The notes below the pieces were generated by a model that saw only the letters and a list, made by a program, of their open reading frames with translations, did no database searches and was not told the origin of the DNA. Of a stretch of DNA of 64,000 nt, positions 1 to 12,128 are shown piece by piece. The position numbers and the translations under genes were made by a program. This stretch comes from Icerya purchasi (Eukaryota > Arthropoda > Insecta > Hemiptera > Monophlebidae), in NCBI GenBank assembly GCA_039619475.1, contig CM077115.1:539556315-539620314 (forward strand), read 5' to 3'. Every line of letters begins with the position of its first letter. Position 1 is the first letter of the stretch.

Positions 1-128
1 ATTGAAGAAAAATATTAATTTATTTCAAAATAATTAAAATTAATTGTTCTTACAATAGTTCAAAATTTTTTAAATATTTTTCCCACTTCATTGTTCTTAA
101 AATATTTCAAATTCACTCACAGCTGTGG

Positions 129-218
129 ATGGCTAAAAATCCAAAAGCTGAAAGCGGACAACCGATAAATCCAAAAGCTGAAAGTGGACAGCCTATAAAT
201 CCAAAAGCTAAATTTTGA
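129..218 (+). CDS. Small coding-like repeat ORF, possible terminal exon, function unknown
   Basis: An ATG at 129 opens a 29-codon frame that holds the 10-residue unit NPKAESGQPI twice and then NPKA again, ending KF and TGA at 216-218. The two full 30-bp units differ at three positions (AGC/AGT, CAA/CAG, CCG/CCT). All three are third-position synonymous changes, as expected if the repeat was once under protein-level selection. A plausible splice acceptor (pyrimidine-rich, ending CAG at about 118-120) lies just upstream and is in frame, so this could be the last exon of a gene starting before the window or a piece of a mobile-element ORF. It is not part of GMPPA. I do not recognise the family. 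Confidence 0.3.
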   Translation: MAKNPKAESGQPINPKAESGQPINPKAKF

Positions 219-599
219 CTACATTTGTAATTTAATTATTGGATACAAAATTAAAAAAACATGTTTTTTTTGTTTTAAAATTTTCACTTCACTATTTCTA
301 AGATATTCACAAAATTCTAGCCACTAAAAAATTTTTCAGCTAATTTTATTTTAATTAGAAATTTTAGAACAATGTGATTTTGGTTTCCACGCCTGCTATG
401 ATATTGATCTTAGGCCTGCTACAGATCGCGTGATTTATTGTCACATTTATTACATCATGTCATCGACCGCTCATTTGCATGTGAATAGCCCATCGCGCGT
501 GTTATCTTTGTTATCATTGTCGCGCCGGTTGTTATCCTTCGGAGTTTCAAAGTTTGTGTTTTTATTATTTTTTTTTCTTTTTTTTATTAATTTTTAAGT
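219..599. other. AT-rich stretch, no gene seen
   Basis: Nothing coding was recognised. The segment around 286-320 is a diverged duplicate of about 85-118. From 370 to 540 the composition is clearly more GC-rich, with several CG dinucleotides and an octamer-like ATTTGCAT near 473. It leads into the candidate exon at 600. Confidence 0.4.
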
Positions 600-877
600 A
601 TGCCCGCCGAAATTGAATTGTGCGACGCGTCGTGTGAACCCACATTTTACCAGTTAATGCGGTATACGGAAGAAGAAATAGTCAATTATTACATCAAACA
701 TCGGGTTCTTCCGTATTTCAGGTTAAATTAGTTGAAACCGATTTTTTTCGCTTTTTTTTTTATACCCCATTTCTTTCTACCTACTTCTGCGCTATTTCTT
801 TTTTTACAAAGTTTTCGTTTCTTATATACTTTAGGGTTTGCTCGGCGTGTCGATATTCATTCTATATTATTTTAACG
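600..877 (+). other. Candidate two-exon Cys-containing ORF, possibly a transposon N-terminus
   Basis: An ATG at 600-602 opens a 43-codon frame (MPAEIELCDASCEPTFYQLM and on, through YTEEEIVNYYIKHRVLPYF). Reading ends just after a possible donor at 722. If spliced to the acceptor ending at 834 (CTTTAG), the frame continues R-V-C-S-A-C-R-Y-S and stops at about 877. This gives a C-x2-C pair directly after a short helix-like segment. That layout resembles the N-terminal zinc ribbon region of ISXO2/Merlin-type transposases, but the match is only in general shape. The donor (GTTAAA) is weak and no transposase core follows. It may be a decayed element or chance. Confidence 0.2.
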
Positions 878-1086
878 TAATTTTTAATATTTCCTTTTTA
901 CGACTTATTTTTACATCACTATTTACGGTGTATGTTCGTTACTTTTAAAATATTCCCTCCTCTCTTTAAAGTATTTCGCCTTTTCCGCACCATTTTAAAT
1001 ATGTCCGTTACCAACGTATTATTTTTCCGGGAAGTTTCACTTTTCGCGGTATTTTTTGTAGTTACGTTACTTCTCCGTCATGTTGA

Positions 1087-1196
1087 TTTTTGGTCGTAAT
1101 TTTAGTTCGTTCATTTTCGCTGTTATTCATGATGTGTGTTAGTTCACACACCGTGAAAAACAGCGAAAATGAACGAACTAAAATTACGACCAAAAA
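1087..1196. repeat. Perfect 38-bp inverted repeat (hairpin / MITE-like)
   Basis: Bases 1087-1124 and 1159-1196 are exact reverse complements (38 bp), separated by a 34-nt spacer that is itself partly self-complementary (GTGTG / CACAC). It sits in a GMPPA intron. Such a structure suggests a miniature fold-back element or a recent inverted duplication. Confidence 0.85.
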
Positions 1197-2180
1197 TGAA
1201 CTGGTGCCCTGAATATAACAGCTTACCACCTAGTACTGAATGGGGTTTACTTAACCTTTTTTTTCTCAGCACACGCGCATTTTATTTCAGGGATAATTTT
1301 CTATCTTAAAGTACATTAAAAAATCTTTTAAAATCAATATAATTTTACTATACGTCGTATTGTTTAGGTTTTTAGTTAACTAATACTATAATTTTTAATC
1401 AACACGAAGTAATATTTAATTTTTTAAGTCAAAAATAAAAAATCACGATTTTTTACCTTTTTACAGATGCAACGAGTAAATTGTTTTCATAGATTTTGAT
1501 TTAAAACAAATTTTATGTTAATTGAGAATGTTCATTTAGAAAAATATTCCTTTTCGTAATATATTCTTTTTTACATTCCGTTGTAAATAATTTATGTAAT
1601 TGTAAATTTAAAATAATCGAATTCTTTAGTGTAAGTTGGCAGATTTAAAATTTATCATACTTGTAAATCATTAACGAAAAATTAAAGTTCGTTTAAATTC
1701 CGCGCACTTTGTTTTAATATGGTAAGGTTTGTGTAATATCTGTCTAAAATTTATATAAATCTTTTAATGATTTCTAAAGTTTTAAAATAATTCACAGTGA
1801 TAATTATATAACCAAAATTTGATTTAATAAATTTATTCGTTTACTTATAAATGATTTTTCGTGTATTATAGGTTCCTTTATTAAGTTTCGTTGAAATGCT
1901 TCTTTTCGTATAGTTTGCGTTATGTATTAAATTTTATAATTTTTAGACTTAAACTTTAACGTAATATTCTATTTTCTTAAAGTAAATAAGCAGTTTTAAA
2001 GGAATTCCAAAAAAAAAAAAAAAAAAAAAAAACTTAATCAACTGGAAAATTACAAATTTTTTACGATTTAAATGATTGTATCGCTAAAAAATTTACATTT
2101 AGACGATAATTAATTTATCAGAATTTTAAAACGTTTTATTGTAATTTCGTGGAAATTAATGATAAATTTGTATTGTCTAG
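1197..2180. other. Intron sequence of GMPPA, no gene seen
   Basis: The stretch is AT-rich, with a poly(A) run at about 2009-2030. No ORF or recognisable element was found. It ends at the acceptor (TTGTCTAG) before the first GMPPA exon in the window. Confidence 0.6.
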
Positions 2181-2398
2181 ATATTTACAAGAATACACAC
2201 CGCTTGGGACCGCTGGAGGACTCTTTCATTTTCGCGATCAGATACGATATGGAAATCCATTTGCATTTTATGTTATGAATGGCGATGTTTGCGGCGATTT
2301 TCCGTTACAAGAAATGTACGATTTTTATAGGAAAAATCCACAAGCATTGGTGGTAGTCGCTGGCACGGAAGCTACTCGTAATCAGTCACTTAATTACG
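2181..2398 (+). CDS. GMPPA: GMPPA exon (nucleotidyltransferase domain)
   Basis: It starts after the acceptor TTGTCTAG with the last base of an Arg codon and reads RYLQEYTPLGTAGGL and NGDVCGDFP, ending one base into Gly of SLNYG before the donor GTATTT. An upstream GTG at 2149 that would extend the frame is intron sequence. Confidence 0.92.
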
Positions 2399-5300
2399 GT
2401 ATTTTTCATTTATTCAACACATATCTACTGTATAATTAAAATTGATTTCAAAAATTATTAATACAAAAAAGGTACGTTTAATTTTATAAAATCTTAATAA
2501 CAAGCTGCAAATGAAAATATCGATATATTTTGGTTTTCTAGTTTCATAATAATACAATTATAAAATCAATTTCTGAAATAACAATGTGTTTTATTGTAAC
2601 ATTTTTTATCGTAATTTTTTAAAATTAAATATACTTACGTGAGATTAATACATTCACGTAACTAATTCATCCCATCCCAAAAAATAATTACTTCCCCCCA
2701 AACATCCACAATGATTAAAAACATGACATTGACTGGTACTTTTTAATATGTGTAGTAAAATGGAACAACATTTATGGTAAACAGTATAATTTATATTTTG
2801 TATCATAACGAAATCATTTGTTAAATTAATATAAAATACATTTTTTTTTTTTATTATTTTTTTTTTTTTTATTGGCTTGAACAAATACAGTTCATTTGGC
2901 CAGCAAGCTACACTATGAATAGATATGGAAAATTAATATTAACAGAAAAAGGAATAAAAAACAGAGAAGGAAATTTCATTCTATTCTACATTATGGCCAC
3001 AACTACAGAGTAGTGCCCACAATGATCAATAAAATTAGCCAAAAAGAAAAAATAAATAAAATAAGAAATCAAAATAGGTTATCATTCTACAGTATGGCCG
3101 CAACTGCAGAGCAGTGCCCACAATGCGCAATGAAATTAACCAAGGAAAAACAAAGAAGAAATTAAATTGGGTTATCATTCTACATTATGGCCGCAACTGC
3201 AGAGCAGTGCCCACAATGCCTGATGAAACTTAACAAACAGAGATCAGATTTTTCTTTCAGAGGAGAAAACAAAAAACAAAAAGACAAAATGAGAAATAAC
3301 AAATTAAAAAATTGAAAAATTCCCATCTTACTGACCACAGTTGCCGGCAATGTTCACAATGCCTGATGGGAAAAGGAAGTTGTAAGAAAAATAAATAATT
3401 GAATAAAGAATGTAACAAATAGATTGATAAAGAATAAAATGAAATAAAACTAACTAACTTCATCAATAAAGTAATAAACTTCAATAAATAAGAAAAGGAA
3501 CGAAAAAGAAAAAAAAAATTCTGGTTCCTTTAATAAAATCTTTCCTTAATTTTCTTTTTTCTCTATCCTGTTCTTTTTTTTTTTTTTTTCTCTCTATTTA
3601 CTAATATTATAATTAAATCAAAATGTTATTATTAATTATAAAGCGACGAACCATAATAAAAATTGCTGTATGTCCAGAACACAGTAAGTAATGAACACTA
3701 TATGGAGGGAACAATCCGCATGAAATTAATTCTTTATAAAACCTTTTCCTATTGTGCTCGTATTTGTCACAGCTGAACAGCAAATGATTAATGTCATCAA
3801 TGAAGGTAAACCTAGTATGATTACTGTTGCATCCAGAGGAGTCTGCAAAATTTAGAGGCACTCGGGAATGCCCCATACGCAATCTACAAACTAGTGTGAC
3901 ATACTTACGAATAAGACGACCGGGGATAGACTGTGGAATATCGAAATACCAAGGAAGCGAAGGTATATCAGACTGAACCATATTGTAATATCTACCAGTA
4001 TTCTGCCTATCTCTATAAGTTATCCAATCCTCCAAGGCAGTGGCCTGACTCCTGTGATATAAGTCTGAGGAAGGAATGAACGGAAATATAATTCCATTCA
4101 AGGTAGCGCATTTAGCCGCGGCATCAACGTCATCATTTAGCCCAATCCCGCGATGACTGGGAATCCAACAAAAGTTTAAACAGCCATTGTTATTAATAAT
4201 TTGAAGGTATTTAGTTTTGATCTCGTAAATAAGCGGGTGACATTTATAATTAAACGAACTATGATCTAGGGCGATCAGGGCACCCAGGCTATCGGAGAAA
4301 ATTGTAAATTTATTATCCGGGTTAAGAACATTTAATATGAAATCAAGAGCCTTGTCGATAGCCAACAGTTCGGCGGTAAAAACAGATGCATCAGGAAGAA
4401 GCTTGAATTTTTGAATTGTAACGTTAGCTACAATGAAAGCGGAACCAGTGAGACTATGGGGACCTATGAGCATAGCACCATCTGTAAATATTTTGATGCA
4501 ATCCGGATATTTCTTATTAATAAAATTATTGAACCACAGTACGGATAACAATAGATTAGTATCTTTAATTTTCTGAACTAACGTGGTGTCAATATTTATA
4601 TTTATTATATTAATGAAAAACGTATAAGAGAAATAGTGAGATGGAACCTTAGGAATAAGAGCGAGGCAATACTTGTGATAGATCTAGATTCGTCTTGCTA
4701 ATAATGGTAACTTAGAAGAAACAAATCTCCAATGGGTGCTGATAACTTTGAGTTGATGCACTAGAGAGGGGAATCGGTAATTACAATATTTGAGCGCATA
4801 TCGATCAGTAAGAACATTCCTTCTTATAAATAGGGGAGGTGTTTTATTCTCGATCTGGAGACAAGCAATCGGAGAATACCTCAGATTACCGGTAATAATT
4901 CGCAGGCAAAGGTTTTGTATAATATCAAGTTTAGACAGATTAGATCTGGAGGCCGAACCGTAGAACATAGAACCATAGTCAAGACGAGAAATAATTAGGG
5001 TTCTAAAAATTAAGTTAAGAATTGCTGGATCCGCGCCCCAGGAGCTGTTACCAATGGCTTTAAGCAAGTTAGTAATTTGTAAGGTTTGTTTATGGAGTAG
5101 TAATATGTGGCGAGACCAGGTAAGCTTCATATCCAAATGCATCCCCAAATACTTAACGCAAGTAACCATGGGAATAGGCTCATCACCGATGTGAATTGCA
5201 AGATCACGAGAAAAGGATAATCTAGTTGTACAGATGAAAAATGCTGACTTAGCGGGAGATATATTAAGCCCAATATCATGTAATGTTCCATTACAACGAT

Positions 5301-8300
5301 ATACACAAAGTTGATTTTCGCGAACACAGCGAGAGACATTCTTATGAATACTATAGATAACAAAATCATCAGCATATGACAAAATTCGTGAGTTTGGGGG
5401 TATCGGTGTATGAAATAAAGCTAATACATAAAAATTAAATAATATTGGACTCAAAACAGAGCCCTGAGCCAGACCCGTGTAAGCATGCTTAATAATGAAT
5501 TTGTGTTTGCCTGGATTAAGGAAAAAAAGGGTTCTCTTTGAAAAAAGTGAACAGATGAATTTAGCAAAACTATCAGGGATACCCGATTTTCTTAACCTTT
5601 CTACTAAAATGGGAATCGATACATTATCAAAGGCTCCCTCTATATCCAAGAAGGTCGCAACTAAAAACTCTTTGTTTAAAAAGGAGAGGTAGATGTCATT
5701 AAGTAGATGGGCGATGCAATCTATGGTTCCTAGGCCAGGTCTGAAACCAAACAGACCGTGCGCGAAAATGTTATTATTTTCAGTCCACCATGTGAGTCTG
5801 TTCTTGAATACAATCTCGAAACATTTTCTGAAACAAGAAGCCAGCGCAATCGGTCTGTACGATGATGCTTTATTAGAAGGTTTGCCGGCCTTGGGAATAG
5901 CAACTACCAGGAATTTCGATCACTGTCGCTCATCCAAAAGACTTATTCTTCTTACTCCCCCTCGCCATAAGATTCAGAGAACATTTTTCGTATAGTACAT
6001 GCTCTATTTCCTCTTTCCGCCTTTCGGTGTTTTCTATTAATCTTTCTTTTTTCTTTCCTAATCTTAACACTCCTGTTTTTGATTTTATCGATCCATCTAA
6101 TTTTCAGCATTTTTTCCATTGTCATGTTTTCAAAGTTTCTGATCTTTTCATTTCTTTCTTCATTAGGCTCTTGATATAATGCTACATTTCATACTTTACA
6201 ATAAGAACTCTGTTCTCATATTCCTAAATGTTTCCTTCACTGTTTCAATTTTTGTTTTGATTATTTCATTGCACCTTTCTTCGATAATAGACCTCCTAAG
6301 TATTTGAATTTTTTCATATCTTCTATTATTTTCTCTGTTTTATTATCTACGGTTTTTGTGGAATTCATCAAATTTATTTTCTTTTCGTTTTCTTTCACTC
6401 AAATTCTTTTATTGTTTTGTTACATCTGTCATTTTTTATCAGTATTTTCCCTTATTTTCACTAACATCGCAATATCATCCGTAAAAGAGAAGCATTCTAT
6501 TCTCTTTCTTCCGATGTTAACTTTTCTACCCCATCGATCAAAACATTTCTTTGAAATGAATTACAAACAATATCTGCGAGAGGCCGATTTCTTATTTTAC
6601 TCCGGCTTCAGTTTTTCTAATTTTTCTGTTTTTTCTTCAAATCTTCGGTATTCGTTTTCGCTGTTGATATACATTTGATGTTAGCATTCTTTGTCTCTAG
6701 TTAATGATCTTGATTTCTTCCTATGTCCTTCTGAAAGACTTTTTTCTTGTTATTATACCCAACATGATTCAAGCTTCCTTTTTCTTAATACCTTCCGATA
6801 ATCATCTTTTTAGTATTCTAGTGTTCCGTCTTTTGTGTTTATACCTTTTCTTCTTGCAGATACTTCCCTACTTTGTCTACATTCTCTTCTGTAAACTTTT
6901 GAAAGTAGTTTCGCCGTATATGGTAAGCAGCTGCTGCTCGTTCTGTATCTGTATTCGTTTTTTTTTTTTTTTTTTTTTTTTTAAGTATCCAAAAAATTCT
7001 ATGGCCGTTTTTCGGTGCATATTTTTAAGCATAATTTTACTGCATCTTATTGGTGCCGTTCTTTCTATGACTTCCGTAACTCTACCGGATCTGTTTTCGC
7101 AGCCGTTTTATATTTCATACTTTTTATTGCTTTTTTATCTTTTTCCCTCGTATTTTTGTATTCTACTTCGCTATGATCTATTTCAATTTTTTGTTAATTT
7201 GATTTTGGGTTTCCCATCTTTTTTACGAAGTTTTCTTTTTTCGTTCTTCTTTTGTACCTGAATTACTCTAAAATGTTATTTTTCTTTGAAATTTCTTTAT
7301 AATCTTTAGTTGTTTTTTTTCGACTTTGTCCTACAAATTATATTTTTCTTTCTTTATAAACTTTTAGTATCTTTACATTCTCCTCTTAAGTCAGATTTCT
7401 CCGTTACCGTTCTTAGTTTTCATTGTTATTTTTATTTTTTCTTTCTTTGTCGGACAGTAATTTTAAAATTGGTCTCTTCATGTTCTTTCATTTCTCAGTT
7501 GTTGTTGTTAAAGCTTTAGAACCTTCCTTTTCTGGTCTTTCTTTCGCTTCCTTGGTGATTTTTTCTTTTTACCGTATCTTCCGTGAAAAATTTCACTTTA
7601 TGACTAATCCGTTTTATTATATTTTTCAAATTCTTATTTCCGTAATGGGGAAGTGATGATTAAAATCAATATCAAGTTCTTGATAGCATGCAGTAACTTT
7701 TCACTTCAATAGTTTTCGCATTACACATTCTAACCTCGATTCGGTGTTTTGATTAATTTGCCGATCTTTCTGGAAACACTGGTGCCTTCATTTAGAGAAT
7801 GCCAAAAGGTGACGTCCATTGATTTTGATTTTTCTGTTGTAGCAGTAAACCTTAAAAATAATACGGTAATTTTTCGTTTCTCTCCTGTTCCTTGTAGTTT
7901 TTGAAGATTAAAGCACCGCTGCTCGCAATTATTATCTCTTAGTCTTCTAGTCGCCTTTTATAACGTACCGGGAATGCAGTGGGATTTTTCTATTACCCGC
8001 TTTCATACAATAAGAAAATTTAAAAAATGAATAAAAAGTAAAATTAAGTATAAAAAAAAATATATATTTTCTAATCAGTTTGAAGTAAAAATATTGTGGT
8101 GACCATCTATTTTGCAGTCAATGTTCAACGTACCAACTTAAATTTACTGGTTTTATTTTAATGAACCCCAGTTGTTTTAATTTGCGAAAGAAAAATGCGT
8201 TTATAAGCTAAATGAATTATTAAAAGAAAGATGAAGTGAGGATGCTGTATCGAAAAAGTGTAAGGAAGAGGTATACACCCTGTCAAGAAAGTATCGGGAA

Positions 8301-11300
8301 TTGTCAATTTAAATCTCCCGGGTAATAGCTAGGCAGATAATTTTTTTTTTCCAGGTTGGTACAACTGTTTTGTATTATGATGCCTATTTTTAGCGCGATC
8401 TGTCAACCAGTGTGTTTACAGCAACTGTTAAAATCAGTCGACTTGAAGTGTTTTGTCGAAGTTTTACAATGAGTGAAAATATTGAACAACGTACTTGTGT
8501 TAAATTCTGTGTTTCGAACGAAATTTCTTGTGCCGATACACTGAAAATGTTACAGAAGGCTTTTGGTGAATCTGCTTTATCAAAAACGCGGGTTTACGAG
8601 TGGTACAGAGCGTTCAAGGATGGTCGGGAGACGGTCGAAGACATGCCTCGCTCTGGACGGCCTTCAACGAGTGTGACCGATGATAACGTCGATAAAATCA
8701 AGGAAATCGTTGCTGAAAATTGTCATGTGAGCTTGAGAGAGATGGCTCATGGATTGGGCATGTCACACGAGAGCGTACGTACGATTGTGCACGAAAAATT
8801 GGGTATGCAACGCGTTGCGGCTCGGCTTGTTCCGAAAGACCTGAATTTCTTTCAAAAAAAGTACCGAGAACAGGTAGCTGCAGACATGCTGGATCGAGCC
8901 AATTTGGATCCTACCTTCTTGGAAAAGATAATTACTGGTGACGAGACATGGGTGTACGAGTACGACACGCTTACGAACCAGCAATCGTCCGAATGGCGGC
9001 CAATTGGCGCGCCAAAGCCGAAAAAACCTCGCCAAAGCCGATCGAAAGTGAAGATCATGTTGATTGTTTTCTTCGATATTCGAGGCGTGGTACACTATGA
9101 ATATGTGCCAGCCGGACAGACAGTCACCAAAGAGTTTTACTTAAGTGTTTTGAGACGTTTGAGAGAGGCTATCCGTCGTAAACGTAACGATTTGTGGGTC
9201 GACAATTCTTGGATTCTCCATCACGATAATGCGCCGTCTCACAAAGCCATAATTGTGAATGAGTTTTTGGCCAAACACTCGGTAAATATCATCGAACAAC
9301 CGCCGTATTCACCAGATTTAGCACCCTGCGACTTCTTCCTATTCTCAAAACTCAAATTTCCGCTACGGGGAATGCGCTTCGAATCGATTGATGACATCAA
9401 GACGAATGCGACGCGAGAGCTAAAGGCCATCCCGGAAACCGCCTATCAGAAGTGCTTTGCCGAGTGGAAAAAGCGTTGGCATATGTGCATCGCTTCGAAT
9501 GGATGTTATTTTGAAGGTGACAAAATAAATTTGGATGAAAATTAAAAATTGTTCGTTTTATTTAACAATTCCCGATACTTTCTTGACAGGGTGTAAAAAG
9601 AGCTCTTTAACTGGTTAAAATAATTACACACACTTAGTTTTCATTTTGGGCGGGCTAAAATTTTCTATAGAAATTTTCTTTTTCAAATAACAATAATAAC
9701 TCGATATCAGCTATAAATGTGTAATACAAGCGAAGAATACTGCCCAAAAATTAAAGTAAATTCTGTACGATATTTAGAACTGAACCTTGGAGGAGTCAGT
9801 TTGATAGGAGCGAGCCAATAAAAAGTTACTCGTTTATTTCATTGAACCTTTTGAATGTAGACAAAATTTTGAAAAATGAGCTGTATTCTCGAGATTTGTT
9901 TTTATTAAGAAGTTTCCAAATAGGCCATGAGTAAACGGTCAATGTTTTTTCATAAATCGAATTTTGAAAGTCAGTCTCTGTATTTTTCTTTGTAGGATCA
10001 ATGAATGATCGACAGCAGATTGATCCTGTAACCATCAAACTGACTTGGTGAAAAAAATTTCGATCTTCCTGTAGCTAGGTGAGTCTTCTGTTTTTTACAA
10101 ATGTTTATTAAAAAAAAAAAAAAAAAAAAAAAATGTTTATAATTTGGAGGAGAATAAACTAAGAATGATGACCGTAACGACGCCTTTCTGAAAGAGTATA
10201 ATATTACCTCCTGTTCGGAACTTTTTTTGGACAAGTAAAAGTAACAATGATGATGAAGGGGAAAAGTACGTGAGATTGTATTATTGTATTTAGAGCTAAA
10301 ATGCTTAAAGCAAAATTTGCGATATGTGTTTTTTTAAAGCAAAAGAAAAAAAAGCTGAAATCACATGTTGGGTAGATTAAAAAAAATTTAAACTATAAAA
10401 CTAAAAAAAAAAGTAACCATAAATTATAAATTAGCAAAGAGAAAAATTTTAATTTATACAAGAATTACCGGAATTGTGATATTAATTTATACATTTCGAT
10501 AATATTCATACATTTTTTATATTGCAGAATTAACTGGATCGATATTAAAAATGTTATATTGATGCCGTTTGTAAATTATGATCTTAATACTGTTTAATCT
10601 ATTACGTACTATTTAGTGTTATCAAAAAGTATCTAAATTTTTACGATTTTATGATACACTGGTGCCAGTGCCTGAGAATAAACAATAATTTTTATTGTTT
10701 TTTTTTTTTTTTTTTTTTTGAATAGTTATTTCGGCTATGTCAATTCTTTCTTTTTTTTTTTATTTTGCAGGGAGCGTTGGTGGTATCTAATTGATTCAAA
10801 CTCTAACTTTTTTTTTTTGTTTTTTTTATATCTATGTAAATCTTAATTTTCGACGAGAATTATATGAAATATGCTTACTGGAATGATTTTAAACTCGTAA
10901 TATATATATATATTTACATTGCTTGATGTTTTTAGGTTGCATAGTGAGCAACAAAGAAACTTCAGAAATTAAACATTACGTAGAAAAACCATCAACATTT
11001 GTTTCCACATTCGTTAATTGCGGAGTTTATTTATTTTCGGTTGATATATTCAATATTTTGGCTTCCGTTTATAAAAAGAAAGAAGATGGTCTTATGCAGT
11101 AAGTTTATCTTTTATATAAGTAATAAATATATATCAAAGCAAAATGTAAAAATTAAATGTAAAATAATATATTGCAATGTAACAATTCTGTTTGATTTGT
11201 AATAATTTCAGTTAATGTTTTTGGTTTGCATTCGAATATTACTACTACTGATAAAAATGGTGTATATTTTTTAAATTTCTATCAATATCGTGAACAACAT

Positions 11301-12097
11301 AGCACGGCAACATGGTTCTATTTAAATATGTTGCATTTCGATATTTTTAAACCGGATAAATTGTTTATTAATATTTTTATTCATAAAAAAAATAAATAAA
11401 TAAAAACTGTAAAATTTAATAATAAAACAACCAAAAGATATAATACGTGACAAGAACTGAACTTGGCGCGTTTTCGAAAATACCCGCATTATTGACCAAA
11501 GAACAATGCAGCAAAAGTGTGAAAATAAATTAAAAACATTTGTTTGGAAAACAGCACCGCGGCATTTTTATAATAAAAAACTCGATTTTAATTAAAATGA
11601 AAGACGGTGAAATTATTAAAGGCGAGGATGAACGGAAGAAATTAATCTAAAAACAATGAAACGGAGGCGATAAAAAAAGTTGGTCGTAATACGATAAAAA
11701 ATAAAACATGTTATGCCTTTATTTCTGTTAAAATATTAATAATAATTTTGAAATTTTATTTTTTAGTATAAATGATTATTGTATGTATTTTGATGTTGAT
11801 AAATTGAGTTTTACATCTAGCGGTATTATAATTTTGTGTGCCGTGTAAAACTTTTTCTTTGTTAATCATTTTAGCTGAACTACCAATCAATTACCGTATC
11901 GAAATAGAGCTAGTTAGGCATTGGCATTTCGTTCAAATCCTTACTGCCACGTGATATAAACAACAAATTATAGTTGCCGAGCTTCTAATAAATATATAAG
12001 TAAATAGGAAAAAATTAAAAAAATGAAAATAAAACCTGTTTTTAATATAACTATCAAACTTTCAACCGGGTAGTCGGATTGACGATTCAAGTTCCAT

Positions 12098-12128
<31 letters not shown>

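Larger units (their letters stand above)
2841..5925 (-). mobile_element. 5'-truncated non-LTR retrotransposon (RNase H-bearing, I/Jockey-like)
   Basis: The element reads on the - strand. Its poly(A) tail appears as T-runs at 2841-2872, preceded on that strand by AATAAA-type sequence. A 3' untranslated region with tandem repeats follows (about 2983-3370), then ORF2 (3613-5920). The 5' end is cut inside the reverse-transcriptase domain near 5925, a normal product of incomplete target-primed reverse transcription. RT followed by RNase H in one frame places it among I, R1, LOA or related clades. I could not fix the clade or see a target-site duplication. It lies antisense in a GMPPA intron. Confidence 0.85.

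Noticed and set aside
2149..2180. Upstream extension of the first GMPPA exon from a GTG
   Set aside because: The extension has no similarity to GMPPA and lies before a good acceptor. The conserved Arg of RYLQEY needs only the last base from this exon.
6304..7519. Hydrophobic + strand ORFs suggesting membrane proteins
   Set aside because: They come from T-rich antisense sequence of a decayed - strand LINE; Phe/Leu/Ser richness follows from composition.
8412..8468. Start of mariner transposase 19 codons upstream
   Set aside because: The second copy starts at MSENIEQ and the leader is not conserved as protein between the copies.
8763..9095. Long antisense ORFs inside the mariner
   Set aside because: They mirror the transposase coding frame, recur identically in copy 2 and show no protein motif.
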